64,000 nucleotides of DNA from Desulfobacterales bacterium (GTDB lineage Bacteria; Desulfobacterota; Desulfobacteria; Desulfobacterales; JAEINQ01). The translations under genes were made by a program, and so were the position numbers. The stretch is taken from assembly GCA_016342285.1 (NCBI GenBank), contig JAEINQ010000008.1:61198-125197 (forward strand), in the 5' to 3' direction. The notes beneath the pieces are model-generated. The model was given only the letters and a program-made list of their open reading frames with translations, did not search any database and was not told the origin of the DNA. This document shows, piece after piece, positions 54,320 through 63,916 of the stretch; position 1 is the first letter of the stretch, and every line of letters starts with the position of its first letter.

Positions 54320-57300
54320 ATGCCACGACGCGACGACATTAAAAAGGTCATGATCATCGGCTCCGGCCCCATCATCATCGGACAGGCCTGCGAATTCGAC
54401 TATTCAGGCACCCAGGCCTGCAAGGCCCTGCGATCCCTTGGCTACGAAGTGGTCCTGGTCAATTCCAATCCAGCCACCATCATGACCGACCCCGGCATGG
54501 CCGATGTCACCTATATTGAACCCTTAAACGTCAAGGTCCTGACCGAAATCATCGCCATCGAAAAGCCCGATGCCTTGTTGCCCAATCTGGGCGGTCAGAC
54601 CGGCTTGAACCTCTCTTCGGAATTGCACCGTAGCGGCGTTCTGGACCAATACGGGGTCCGCATGATCGGTGTTGCGGTGGACGCCATTGAGCGGGGCGAG
54701 GATCGCACTGCGTTCAAGCTGACCATGGATAAGCTCGGCATCGAAATGCCCGAAAGCCAGGCGGTCAACACGCTGGCCGACGCCGAAGCCGTTGCCGAGA
54801 ACCTCGGCTATCCGGTGGTTATCCGACCGGCCTATACCATGGGAGGAACCGGCGGCGGGCTCGTTTACAACGTAGAAGAACTGCGCACAATAGCCGCCCG
54901 GGGGCTGTCGGCCAGCATGGTCCACCAAGTCCTGGTGGAAGAATCGGTTCTGGGATGGGAGGAACTGGAATTGGAGGTGGTCCGTGACGCCAAGGGCCAG
55001 AAAATCACCGTCTGTTTCATCGAAAACGTCGACGCCATGGGGGTTCACACCGGCGACAGCTTCTGTACAGCACCCATGCTGACCATTTCCCAGGAACTGC
55101 AAGCCCGCCTGCAAAAATTCGCCTACGACATCGTCGACGCCATTGAAGTAATCGGCGGCACCAATGTCCAGTTTGCCCACGACCCCGCAACCGGCCGGGT
55201 GGTGGTGATTGAGATTAACCCGCGGACCTCCAGGTCTTCGGCGCTTGCATCCAAGGCCACCGGTTTTCCCATTGCCAGGGTCTCCGCCCTTTTGGCCGGG
55301 GGCCTGACCATGGATGAAATTCCCTACTGGCGCGATGGCACCCTCGAGAAATACACACCATCCGGCGACTATGTGGTGGTCAAGTTCGCCCGCTGGGCCT
55401 TTGAGAAGTTCGAAGGGGTCGAAGACAAACTCGGCACCCAGATGCGCGCTGTGGGAGAAGTGATGAGCATCGGGAGAAACTACAAAGAGGCCTTTCAAAA
55501 AGCAATCCGATCCCTGGAAATCAACCGATACGGGCTGGGCTTTGCCAAAGATTTTAACGACCGCACCCTGGACGAACTGATGGTTCTCGTTTCCCAACCC
55601 ACCAGTGAACGCCAGTTCATCATGTACGAAGCACTGAGAAAAGGCGCCGACGTTCAGGCCCTCTACGGCCTGACCTACATCAAACCCTGGTTCATCGGAC
55701 AGATGAAGGAACTGGTGGCACTGGAAGAGCAAATTCTCGCGCACAAGGGCGACCTGCCGCCCGATGCGCTTCTCAAACAGGCCAAACAGGACGGGTTTTC
55801 AGATCGTTACCTGGCACAGATTCTCGACATCGAAGAGGAACAGGTGCGCGGCCAGCGGCTCTCCCTAGAAATGGGCGAGGCCTGGCAACCGGTGCCGGTC
55901 AGCGGCGTTGAAAATGCCGCCTACTATTATTCCACCTACAATGCACCGGACAGCGTTGCGGTGAGCGACCGGAAGAAAATCATGGTTCTGGGCGGTGGCC
56001 CCAACCGGATCGGCCAGGGGATCGAATTCGATTATTGCTGCGTCCACGCCGCCCTGGCCATTCGGGAGGCCGGTTACGAGTCCATCATGATCAACTGCAA
56101 CCCGGAAACCGTCTCCACCGACTACGACACATCGGACAAACTCTATTTTGAACCGCTGACCGTCGAAGATGTCCTGAGCATTTACGAAAAGGAAAAACCC
56201 GAGGGGGTCATCGTTCAGTTCGGCGGCCAGACCCCGTTGAACATTGCCCGTGAACTGGCCGCCGCAGGGGTTCGAATCCTGGGGACGACCCCAGAGACCA
56301 TCGATCTGGCCGAAGACAGGGACCGGTTCAGAACCATCGTACGGGATCTGGGCATTCCCCAGCCCGAATCCGGTATGGCGAGCACCGAGGCCGAAGCACT
56401 CGTCATTGCTGAACGGATCGGGTTTCCGCTCATGGTACGACCCTCCTATGTCCTCGGGGGACGCGCCATGGAAGTGGTTCGCGACGACGAGATGCTGCGC
56501 CACTATATGGCCAATGCCGTGGATGTGTCGCCGTCCCGTCCGATTCTCATCGACCGATTCCTCGACAACGCCATTGAAGCCGAAGCCGATGCCATTGCCG
56601 ACGGCACCGACGCTTTTGTCCCTGCGGTGATGGAGCATATCGAACTGGCCGGCATCCATTCCGGCGATTCGGCCTGCGTCATTCCGACGGTGAGCATCGC
56701 GCCCAAGCACGAAGAGACCATTCGCGAATATACGAAAAAAATTGCCACGGCCCTGAACGTGGTGGGACTGATGAACGTGCAGTACGCCATCTTCGACAAC
56801 ACTGTCTTCATCCTGGAAGCCAACCCCAGGGCGTCCCGCACAGTGCCCATTGTCTCCAAAGTCTGCAATATCTCCATGGCACGCCTGGCAACCCAGATCA
56901 TGCTGGGCAAGTCCCTGGCGGAACTGGATCTGCACAGACGGCTCATACCGCACTTTGGCGTCAAGGAAGCGGTCTTCCCCTTCAACATGTTCCCCGAGGT
57001 CGACCCTGTCCTCGGCCCGGAAATGAGATCCACCGGAGAAGTTCTAGGTTTGGCCGACAGTTTCGGCAGGGCCTTTTTCAAAAGCCAGGAGGCGACCCAG
57101 ACCTCCCTTCCCCTTGAAGGAACAGTGCTGTTTACCATCGCCGATCGTGACAAATCAGCCGCCCTGGAACCAGCCCGTCTGTTTCGGGAGCTGGGATTCC
57201 GCATTCTCACCACCCGGGGCTCCTACGATCATTTTGCAAAAAACGGTATCGAAACCGAACAGATTCGAAAGGTCGGTTATGGCCGTCCCAACATCGTCGA

Positions 57301-57517
57301 TGCCATTAAGAACGGAGAGATTCAACTGGTAGTCAACACGCCCAGCGGTCGCCGAAGCAGCGAAGACAGCTCTTACATTCGAAAGGCCGCCATCAAATAC
57401 AAAGTCCCTTACATCACCACGACGGCTGCCGGCATCGCCGCCGCCAGAGGCATCGCAGCCCGTCGGGAAATGCCGCCACGGGTGAAATCGCTGCAAAGCT
57501 ATCATGCAAGCATCTGA
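54320..57517 (+). CDS. carB: Carbamoyl-phosphate synthase large subunit
   Basis: 1065 residues, full family length. Two homologous ATP-grasp halves are visible. The first begins KKVMIIGSGPIIIGQACEFD with GGQTGLNLS and PAYTMGGTGGG. The second begins KKIMVLGGGPNRIGQGIEFD with GGQTPLNIA and PSYVLGGRAME. A C-terminal allosteric (MGS-like) domain runs from about 930 (LFTIADRDKSAALEPARLFR). It makes carbamoyl phosphate for arginine and pyrimidines. AAGGAGAAACC precedes the ATG. The small subunit gene carA is not adjacent, so it must lie elsewhere. Confidence 0.97.
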   Translation: MPRRDDIKKVMIIGSGPIIIGQACEFDYSGTQACKALRSLGYEVVLVNSNPATIMTDPGMADVTYIEPLNVKVLTEIIAIEKPDALLPNLGGQTGLNLSSELHRSGVLDQYGVRMIGVAVDAIERGEDRTAFKLTMDKLGIEMPESQAVNTLADAEAVAENLGYPVVIRPAYTMGGTGGGLVYNVEELRTIAARGLSASMVHQVLVEESVLGWEELELEVVRDAKGQKITVCFIENVDAMGVHTGDSFCTAPMLTISQELQARLQKFAYDIVDAIEVIGGTNVQFAHDPATGRVVVIEINPRTSRSSALASKATGFPIARVSALLAGGLTMDEIPYWRDGTLEKYTPSGDYVVVKFARWAFEKFEGVEDKLGTQMRAVGEVMSIGRNYKEAFQKAIRSLEINRYGLGFAKDFNDRTLDELMVLVSQPTSERQFIMYEALRKGADVQALYGLTYIKPWFIGQMKELVALEEQILAHKGDLPPDALLKQAKQDGFSDRYLAQILDIEEEQVRGQRLSLEMGEAWQPVPVSGVENAAYYYSTYNAPDSVAVSDRKKIMVLGGGPNRIGQGIEFDYCCVHAALAIREAGYESIMINCNPETVSTDYDTSDKLYFEPLTVEDVLSIYEKEKPEGVIVQFGGQTPLNIARELAAAGVRILGTTPETIDLAEDRDRFRTIVRDLGIPQPESGMASTEAEALVIAERIGFPLMVRPSYVLGGRAMEVVRDDEMLRHYMANAVDVSPSRPILIDRFLDNAIEAEADAIADGTDAFVPAVMEHIELAGIHSGDSACVIPTVSIAPKHEETIREYTKKIATALNVVGLMNVQYAIFDNTVFILEANPRASRTVPIVSKVCNISMARLATQIMLGKSLAELDLHRRLIPHFGVKEAVFPFNMFPEVDPVLGPEMRSTGEVLGLADSFGRAFFKSQEATQTSLPLEGTVLFTIADRDKSAALEPARLFRELGFRILTTRGSYDHFAKNGIETEQIRKVGYGRPNIVDAIKNGEIQLVVNTPSGRRSSEDSSYIRKAAIKYKVPYITTTAAGIAAARGIAARREMPPRVKSLQSYHASI

Positions 57518-57690
57518 GGGGGAATCTGAGGGGGAATTGACAGAATCGGTTCTAACGTGATTAAATGGTTCAATCGGTTTCGATTCGGTTTTGCAAGTAA
57601 AAAGAAAACCCCGTCCCCGCCAGCATCTGGGAGGGGCGCTTTCTCTCTATTAACAAAAACGGGCCACCCGCCCTGAAAAAAGGCAGCTCC

Positions 57691-58743
57691 ATGACCATGG
57701 TGGAATCGGCAGGCATCACCGACGTCGGCAGAAAGCGAAAAGCCAACGAGGATTCGATTTTTATTGACGACCGGATGCGGCTCTACATTGTCGCGGACGG
57801 CATGGGCGGGCACAAGGCAGGAGAAGTGGCCAGCCGGGTGGTGGTGGAAACCATCCGCGACAGCATGCATCGTTTTATGAACAACGTCGATGCCGGAAAG
57901 ATGGCCTATGCGCGCAAAGACCTCTCCCCGGCCGCAAACCAACTCCTATCGAGCATTCACTTGGCCAACCAGACCGTCTTTCAACTTTCCCAGACCCAAC
58001 CGTCCTATGATGGCATGGGTTCCACCGCCTCAGTGGTTTTCCTTTCGGGCAAATCTCTCATCGCCGCCAACGTGGGAGACAGCCCCATCTACCTGATCCG
58101 CGAAGGTAAAATAGAGACCATCTCCACGCCCCACACCTATGTGGCCGAACTGGCCGCCCTTGACCCGGTAGCAGCGGAAAAACTCAGCGAACAATATCGC
58201 CACATGATCACCCGCGGCATGGGCCTTAAAGAAGAGGTCAAACCGGACGTCAGGGAAATCAAAGCCAAAAAAGGCGACCGGGTCGTCATCTGTTCCGACG
58301 GACTCAGCGACAAGGCATCTCCTGAAGACATACGATCCGCTATCGATGGCAAGCCGACAAAAGCATCCTGTAAAGCGTTGGTGAACATGGCCAACGAACG
58401 GGGCGGTGACGATAACATCACGGTCATCGTCCTGCAATTGCCCTCGGGCACCGCCAAGACCGACGATGCTCCGAAAGCCCCCCGAGGCCCGATCTCCGTG
58501 GACATCGATACGGAAGAAGCATCCCATACCGGTTTTATCGAGATTCATGACGCCCAAGGCGGCCACATCAAAACCACCGACCCATACACCGTGGGCGAAG
58601 AGCTCACCCTGACCTTTGCCAATCCCAAAAAAAGCGGGTATTTCACGGTCAGTGCCAAGATTGTCTTAAGAGACGCGGACGGGATTGAAATCTCCTTTGA
58701 ACACATGGACGGTGAAACTGAGAAGAAATTGATGCTCTTGTAA
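57691..58743 (+). CDS. PP2C-type Ser/Thr protein phosphatase with C-terminal extension
   Basis: 350 residues. PP2C motifs: RKANEDS, D36-G-M-G-G-H, GDSPIYLIREG and GDDNITVIV (about 237-245), which supply the metal-binding aspartates. Residues 275-350 are an extra domain (GFIEIHDAQGGHIKTTDPYT, VSAKIVLRDADGIEISFEHM) that weakly resembles a PilZ-like beta barrel. I cannot decide this. Spacing to the next gene is 13 bp. No kinase gene is nearby, so the substrate is unknown. Confidence 0.9.
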   Translation: MTMVESAGITDVGRKRKANEDSIFIDDRMRLYIVADGMGGHKAGEVASRVVVETIRDSMHRFMNNVDAGKMAYARKDLSPAANQLLSSIHLANQTVFQLSQTQPSYDGMGSTASVVFLSGKSLIAANVGDSPIYLIREGKIETISTPHTYVAELAALDPVAAEKLSEQYRHMITRGMGLKEEVKPDVREIKAKKGDRVVICSDGLSDKASPEDIRSAIDGKPTKASCKALVNMANERGGDDNITVIVLQLPSGTAKTDDAPKAPRGPISVDIDTEEASHTGFIEIHDAQGGHIKTTDPYTVGEELTLTFANPKKSGYFTVSAKIVLRDADGIEISFEHMDGETEKKLMLL

Positions 58744-58756
58744 ATACGGAGAACCC

Positions 58757-59041
58757 ATGGATTTTCTCTTTGAAGTCAACAACAATATCACCGTGTTTGA
58801 AGTGGGCCTGCTGCTGTTGTGCAACGCCACTGCCAATCTTTTCAACAAACCCCGGCTGGCCATCATGACCAATCTCGCCTTTACGATCTACTGGGGCTTT
58901 TTCCTCAATTTCAATGTTCTCTTCGGCTCTTCTTACCAGGCCTCTGAATATTCCTTTATCTTCTTCATTTTCGCCATCGTGGTCATCATCTTTTCCATTC
59001 TTGGCCTGACCCGTGGAGACGATGCATGCGAAGAGGACTGA
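58757..59041 (+). CDS. Small membrane protein of unknown function
   Basis: 94 residues with three hydrophobic segments, about 14-30, 35-55 (MTNLAFTIYWGFFLNFNVLF) and 67-85 (FIFFIFAIVVIIFSILGLTR). A charged acidic tail (GDDACEED) follows. GGAGAACCC before the ATG is a good ribosome-binding site. Function is unknown; proximity to the phosphatase gene suggests a shared transcript. Confidence 0.7.
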   Translation: MDFLFEVNNNITVFEVGLLLLCNATANLFNKPRLAIMTNLAFTIYWGFFLNFNVLFGSSYQASEYSFIFFIFAIVVIIFSILGLTRGDDACEED

Positions 59042-59127
59042 CGCCCATGAAGCGCCCTGCCTTTGATCGATACACCGGGGGGATGATCTCATGACAGACG
59101 GTGAGGGGCCGCCCCACGCGGCCGGAC

Positions 59128-59778
59128 TCATGCGGGCGGAGAAAGTGCGTGGACAACGCCGTGACATTTGCAGGCCGTGCTGAAAAGAACCGGACCCGGG
59201 GCTCTGCGGACTGCCGCCAGGGCCGCAAACAAATCGGCCGGTCGCAAGCCGCCGACACCGGGCAACAGTTGACGGCTTTGTACCACCACCGAGATATAAT
59301 CTTCATGGGTTAGCCGTTTCAGGACCTGCCACAGGATGCCCAAACGGGGCTGACCGGTACAGGTACAAACGTCTCCCGGCTCGGGGCAGTCGTCCGGGCA
59401 GATAAAATCGGCATAGCTCACATAGAGCTGTCCCTCGCCGCCGCCAATGGGGTTGGGAAGCAAGGTCGCCACCGATTCTGGCACGGGAATCTGGGTTCGC
59501 CGACCATGGGATGGCAGACGTCGCCTGACCCATTCATAGGCCAGATGGACCGGAATCACAGGAAGGATCCAGTCGGGATCTTCCCCTCGGCCCAGCGCCT
59601 CCCACAGAAAGTCGATGCCGTCTCGGCATTCAAGGGAGATCCCCTCACCTTCCATTTGGCGAGTGGCGACAGGATCACGGTCCACGACCACGATATGAGC
59701 ACGGGGCCAGCGGGAGTGAATCCCCTGGACCGCTTTTTTCCCAAAGCGGCCGGCGCCGATAATCCAGAATGATTTCAT
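59128..59778 (-). CDS. Rossmann-fold protein with a cysteine-rich insert
   Basis: 216 residues. An N-terminal dinucleotide-binding fold (WIIGAGRFGKKAVQGI, GxGxxG, then VVDRDP with the Asp at the end of strand 2) resembles TrkA-N-type NAD domains. The second half has an unusual cysteine cluster CPDDCPEPGDVCTC and a later CKC pair, which could bind metal or iron-sulfur. I recognise no characterised family. It is transcribed away from the maf gene on the other strand. Confidence 0.72.
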   Translation of the reverse strand: MKSFWIIGAGRFGKKAVQGIHSRWPRAHIVVVDRDPVATRQMEGEGISLECRDGIDFLWEALGRGEDPDWILPVIPVHLAYEWVRRRLPSHGRRTQIPVPESVATLLPNPIGGGEGQLYVSYADFICPDDCPEPGDVCTCTGQPRLGILWQVLKRLTHEDYISVVVQSRQLLPGVGGLRPADLFAALAAVRRAPGPVLFSTACKCHGVVHALSPPA

Positions 59779-59934
59779 GGTTGGCAGGCTCCTTGAACTG
59801 GATGCTGGATACTCGATGCTGGATCGTGGTATTTAGCCAAACGGTATACCGGCACTTTCCCCGGATCGACCCCATGGGTCTTACCGCCGCCGAGCGTCCT
59901 TGTCAAACCCCGCCTGTTCTGGTAATGACTCGCC

Positions 59935-60534
59935 ATGCTCAATGCAACCCATCAGCAAAAACTGATCCTGGCCTCCCAGTCACCGCGACGAAGCTACCTG
60001 CTGAACCAGGCAGGCCTGGAATTCGATGTGATTCCGAGCCGATTCGACGAAGACCGGGTCCCACTCACCGATCCAGAAGGCTATGTTCGAACACTGGCCG
60101 AATCCAAAGCCGAAGATGTTGCCAAAACCCATGAACAGTGTTGGGTGATCGGTGCCGACACCATCGTGCTCATGGACGGTGCCATTCTTGGAAAACCCAA
60201 GTCCGCGGAGGATGCCCGCCGGATGCTTTGCCGCTTAAGCGGCCGGGTCCATCAGGTGCTCACCGGTTTTGCCATCTGCTGCCGGGCAAAAGACCACCTG
60301 TTTTCCGATGTGGCGACCACCGATGTCCACTTTAAGGACCTATCCCCCAATGAAGTGGAGTGGTACATCCATACCGACGAACCTTTTGACAAGGCAGGGG
60401 CCTATGCCATTCAGGGGCTGGGGACGTTTCTGGTCAGGCAGATCAAGGGGTCTTACACCAATGTGGTGGGGCTTCCGGTGTGCGAAGTCATCGAGCATCT
60501 GATCCGTATGGGCGTGGTTCAGTACCGGGTATAA
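59935..60534 (+). CDS. maf: Maf-family nucleoside triphosphate pyrophosphatase
   Basis: 199 residues. ILASQSPRRSYLLNQAGLEF is the Maf N-terminal nucleotide-binding signature, and WVIGADTIV, ILGKPKS and GAYAIQG give the metal/substrate residues. Maf proteins hydrolyse dTTP, UTP or modified nucleotides. It starts the run maf-yggS-queH on +. The ATG lies inside ATGACTCGCCATGC without a strong ribosome-binding site. Confidence 0.93.
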   Translation: MLNATHQQKLILASQSPRRSYLLNQAGLEFDVIPSRFDEDRVPLTDPEGYVRTLAESKAEDVAKTHEQCWVIGADTIVLMDGAILGKPKSAEDARRMLCRLSGRVHQVLTGFAICCRAKDHLFSDVATTDVHFKDLSPNEVEWYIHTDEPFDKAGAYAIQGLGTFLVRQIKGSYTNVVGLPVCEVIEHLIRMGVVQYRV

Positions 60535-60540
60535 GCCCAA

Positions 60541-60567
60541 TCTTTGTAGTAAATTTAAATTTTTTAT
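60541..60567 (+). repeat. Dispersed repeat family D, copy 3
   Basis: TCTTTGTAGTAAATTTAAAT then TTTTTAT, directly after maf and just before yggS. The ATG at 60566 overlaps the end of the element and is probably not the true yggS start. Confidence 0.55.
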
Positions 60568-60613
60568 GAATGGGTCAATCTTGACGACAGCCGACCGTGG
60601 GGGAGAGAACGGC

Positions 60614-61297
60614 GTGAAACTGCGACTGAAATCCATAGTGGAACGGATCCGCATTGCCGCTGAAAAATGCGGGCGCGATCCGTCCAGTGTCCGCATGGTG
60701 GCCGTGAGCAAGACCCAACCGGCCGAAACGGTTCGAAAGGTCGCTGAAACCGGCGGGATCACGCTATTGGGAGAAAACTACATTCAAGAAGCCCGGGACA
60801 AGATCGAAGCCCTGTCCGACCTGAACCTCACCTGGCACTTCATTGGTCACCTCCAGTCCAACAAGGCCAAAATCGCCGTTGGTCTGTTCGACTTGATCCA
60901 TTCGGTAGACTCGGTCAAGCTGGCCCGGGAATTGAGCAAGCAGGCCGCGAAAATCGGCAAGACCCAACAGATCCTGATCCAGGTCAATATCGGCCAAGAG
61001 GCGAGCAAATCAGGGACGATGGCCCACACTGCCCTGGATCTTGTGCACCAGATGGCGGCGTTGGACCATATTCGCATTCGGGGATTAATGACCATGCCCC
61101 CCTTTTTTGACAGCCCGGAACGGGTGCGGCCTTTTTTTTCGGCCCTGAGACAGTTGAGGGACAAGATCGCCACCGAAACAATCCCCGGTGTCTCCATGAC
61201 CGAGCTCTCCATGGGTATGACCGGAGACTTCGAGGCAGCCATCGAAGAAGGTGCTACCTTGGTTCGGATCGGCACCGCCCTTTTCGGACCGCGCTAA
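60614..61297 (+). CDS. yggS: YggS-family pyridoxal-phosphate homeostasis protein
   Basis: 227 residues from GTG 60614, which has GGGGGAGAG about 7 bp upstream and gives the usual family length; the ATG at 60566 would add 16 residues and overlaps a repeat. The lysine that binds PLP is in MVAVSKTQ, and LLGENYIQEA, WHFIGHLQSNK, RGLMTMPPF and LSMGMTGDFEAAI are the family blocks. It buffers free PLP rather than catalysing a reaction. It lies between maf and queH. Confidence 0.95.
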   Translation: MKLRLKSIVERIRIAAEKCGRDPSSVRMVAVSKTQPAETVRKVAETGGITLLGENYIQEARDKIEALSDLNLTWHFIGHLQSNKAKIAVGLFDLIHSVDSVKLARELSKQAAKIGKTQQILIQVNIGQEASKSGTMAHTALDLVHQMAALDHIRIRGLMTMPPFFDSPERVRPFFSALRQLRDKIATETIPGVSMTELSMGMTGDFEAAIEEGATLVRIGTALFGPR

Positions 61298-61326
61298 AAC
61301 ACCATTTTCCATTTGAAAGCATCAAA

Positions 61327-61869
61327 ATGGATTCAATGAAAATTCTGCTTCACATTTGCTGCGCCCCTTGCGCCATCACCCCCGTCGAAACCTTGCGTGG
61401 CCAGGGCATGGATCTCATGGGTTTTTTCTACCGTCACAACATCCACCCCTATACCGAATGCCAGCGCCGACAACAGGCCCTGGAAACATACGCCGACCAA
61501 ATCGATCTTCGCGTCATCTACCAGGAGGGGTATGATCTGGAAGGTTTTTTGCGCAACGCGGCCTTTCGGGAAGCGGATCGCTGCCGGTTTTGTTATCATG
61601 ACCGGATGCGGGCCACCGCCCTGGTGGCCAAACGGGGAAAATTCGACGGGTTCACCTCCACCTTGCTCTACAGCAAATTTCAAAAGCACGACCAGATTCG
61701 CGACATCGCTCAGGCCGTGGGTAAGGAGGTGGGGATCGCATTTCATTACCACGATTTTCGCGACGGATGGAAAACGGGGATTGAAACATCCAAGGCCCTG
61801 GGCATGTATCGTCAACAATACTGCGGATGTATTTACTCGGAGAAGGAACGGTATTATAAAGGCGGTTGA
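61327..61869 (+). CDS. queH: Epoxyqueuosine reductase QueH
   Basis: 180 residues. QueH (DUF208) reduces epoxyqueuosine to queuosine in tRNA using an iron-sulfur cluster. The conserved cysteine groups are visible: CCAPC near the N-terminus, CRFCY near 84-88 and QYCGC near 170. The FYRHNIHPYTEC and STLLYSKFQKHD blocks are typical. A start at ATG 61336 (MKILLHICC) is also possible. FolE2 in this window could provide early pathway steps, though the other queuosine genes are not seen. Confidence 0.93.
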   Translation: MDSMKILLHICCAPCAITPVETLRGQGMDLMGFFYRHNIHPYTECQRRQQALETYADQIDLRVIYQEGYDLEGFLRNAAFREADRCRFCYHDRMRATALVAKRGKFDGFTSTLLYSKFQKHDQIRDIAQAVGKEVGIAFHYHDFRDGWKTGIETSKALGMYRQQYCGCIYSEKERYYKGG

Positions 61870-61920
61870 ATTGGTTTGACTGGTTCGATTGGTTTGATTG
61901 GTCGGATCGGTTCAATCAGT
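61862..61920 (+). repeat. Left arm of a 9-bp repeat region
   Basis: Units TTGGTTTGA, TTGGTTCGA, TTGGTCGGA in tandem. They are the reverse complement of the AACCAATCA units that follow from 61937, so the two arms can form a large imperfect hairpin between queH and the peptidase gene. Confidence 0.65.
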
Positions 61921-61936
61921 CGGATCGGCCGAATTC

Positions 61937-62062
61937 AACCAACTTAACCAATCAAACCAATTTAACCAATCAAACCAATTGAACCAATCAAACCAATTGA
62001 ACCAATCAAACCAATTTAACCAATCAAACCAATTTAACCAATCAAACCAATTTAACCAATTG
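61937..62062 (+). repeat. Tandem 9-bp repeat array upstream of the M48 gene
   Basis: 14 units of AACCAATCA/AACCAATTT/AACCAATTG, strictly at 9-bp period. It ends 20 bp before the peptidase ATG (62082), which has no ribosome-binding site. It reads as a false open frame rich in Asn and Gln. Confidence 0.88.
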
Positions 62063-62081
62063 AACCGGCAAACCCGCCCCT

Positions 62082-63911
62082 ATGTTTGGAAATATCCTCT
62101 ACTTTATCATCGCCCTGCTCATCTACTCAACCTATCCGGTTACCGAACAACCCAATTTCCCACCGGGTGAAACACTGCTGCTCTTTGCGGTAACCGTCAT
62201 TGGATTTGCCGGCTTCACCTGGCTGCGCTACCGGCGACTGGCGCAAATGGGGGCCGGCCGGCTCTCAAGAAGTCTTGCACCGGCCGTTGAGATGCTTGAA
62301 TCCCGACTATCCATACTGGCGTTGGGCGTGTTTGCCACGAATGTCTACGGCCTTAGCCTGCCATCGTATTTGTCAAAAGTCGGCCTGTTCCGGGCGCTGC
62401 CAACCCTTCAAGCCCTGCTCTTTCTTCTTCTCTTCATGGGATATCTCATCGTGATCTGGGTCCTGGGGCACGATCTGCACCAAAAGATCCATGGCGAAAC
62501 CGTCTCCCGAAGGGAACAGATCGGCTCAAACATTCAACTCTCCACACCGGTTCTGCTCCCCTGGCTCGTCCTTTCCGGATTCGCCGACCTGTTGAACGCC
62601 CTGCCCTTGCCGCCGGTCCATCGCTTCTTGTCTTCGGCGACCGGTGAGATCACCTATTTTATCACATTTCTGCTGGCTGTTTCGGTCTTCGGGCCGGTTA
62701 TGATCCAGAAATTCTGGCAATGCCGGTCCCTTCCCCAGGGGCTCGACCGGCTTCGGATCGAAAGCCTGTGCCGCCGTGCTGGCGTTCGGTATGCCGATAT
62801 TCTCACCTGGCCGCTGTTCGGCGGCCGCATGATCACCGCAGGCGTCATGGGGCTGGTGGGCCGGTTCCGCTACATTCTCGTGACACCCGCGCTACTTGGT
62901 TTTCTTCGAAGCGATGAAATCGACGCCGTCATCGCCCATGAGATCGGTCATGTGAAACGCCGCCACCTTCACTACTACCTGCTCTTTCTCACCGGCTATA
63001 TGCTGCTCAGTTTCATCGTACTGGAACTGATCCCCTACCTGGTCATCGCATTCCAACCGCTCTACAACTGGATCAGCCACACCGGCATCGCCCCGACCAC
63101 GATGATGTCAGCCCTTGTCAGCATCGGTGTCATCACCGTGTTCATTCTCTATTTCCGTTTTATTTTCGGCTATTTCATGCGAAATTTCGAACGACAGGCC
63201 GATGCTTATGTCTACACCCTCTTCGACAGCGCCCTGCCCATGATCTCGACCTTTGAAAAGATTGCGTTGACCAGCGGTCAGGCACCGGATCGGCCCTGCT
63301 GGCATCACTTCAGCATCGCCGAACGCATCGCCTTCCTCAGGGAATGCGAAACAGACTCGACCCGGATACACCGCCACGACCGAAAAGTGTGCCTCGCCCT
63401 TGCTCTCTACCTGGTCATTTTGGCGGCCATGGGCGCCGCCGCCTGGGCCATGAACTTTGGTGAAACCGGCCGCATACTGAGCAGTCAGGCGGTTGAGCAC
63501 ATTTTGCGGCGTGAAATCGAAAAAAATCCCGCCAATGACGACCTGTACACGGCCCTGGGGGATCTTTATTTCAATCGAAAGGCCTACACGAAGACCCACG
63601 CGGCCTATGCACAGGCGATCCGTCTCAACCCGAAAAACGTTCAGGCCTTAAACAATCTGGCCTGGCTGCTGGCAACCTGCAAAGACCGTCGGCTGCGCGC
63701 ACCGGCTGAAGCGTTGAAGCTCGCCAAGCAGGCTGTGGCCCTTAACCCGGCACCCCACATTCTCGACACCATGGCCGAGGCCTATTTCGCCAACGGCGAT
63801 TTTCCCAATGCCGTCGCCACGGAAACCATGGCGCTGGAGCGTGCCGGCAAGGAACGCGAAATCTTCCAGGCCCAAATGGAAAAGTTCCAAAGGGCGTTGA
63901 ACGGGCGGTAG
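62082..63911 (+). CDS. M48-type membrane metallopeptidase with C-terminal TPRs
   Basis: 609 residues. Five to six membrane segments lie before and after the zinc site HEIGH (286-290), followed by the third ligand region ([12 protein letters not shown]). Residues 455-600 are TPRs ([40 protein letters not shown]). The layout resembles CAAX-prenyl protease/HtpX-like M48 peptidases joined to TPRs. It may process membrane proteins; the substrate is unknown. The start lies right after the 9-bp array. Confidence 0.88.
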   Translation: MFGNILYFIIALLIYSTYPVTEQPNFPPGETLLLFAVTVIGFAGFTWLRYRRLAQMGAGRLSRSLAPAVEMLESRLSILALGVFATNVYGLSLPSYLSKVGLFRALPTLQALLFLLLFMGYLIVIWVLGHDLHQKIHGETVSRREQIGSNIQLSTPVLLPWLVLSGFADLLNALPLPPVHRFLSSATGEITYFITFLLAVSVFGPVMIQKFWQCRSLPQGLDRLRIESLCRRAGVRYADILTWPLFGGRMITAGVMGLVGRFRYILVTPALLGFLRSDEIDAVIAHEIGHVKRRHLHYYLLFLTGYMLLSFIVLELIPYLVIAFQPLYNWISHTGIAPTTMMSALVSIGVITVFILYFRFIFGYFMRNFERQADAYVYTLFDSALPMISTFEKIALTSGQAPDRPCWHHFSIAERIAFLRECETDSTRIHRHDRKVCLALALYLVILAAMGAAAWAMNFGETGRILSSQAVEHILRREIEKNPANDDLYTALGDLYFNRKAYTKTHAAYAQAIRLNPKNVQALNNLAWLLATCKDRRLRAPAEALKLAKQAVALNPAPHILDTMAEAYFANGDFPNAVATETMALERAGKEREIFQAQMEKFQRALNGR

Positions 63912-63916
63912 GTTGG

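Noticed and set aside
61898..62170. Asn/Gln-repeat open frame of 90 codons
   Set aside because: Product of the AACCAATCA array; it overlaps the M48 peptidase in another frame.
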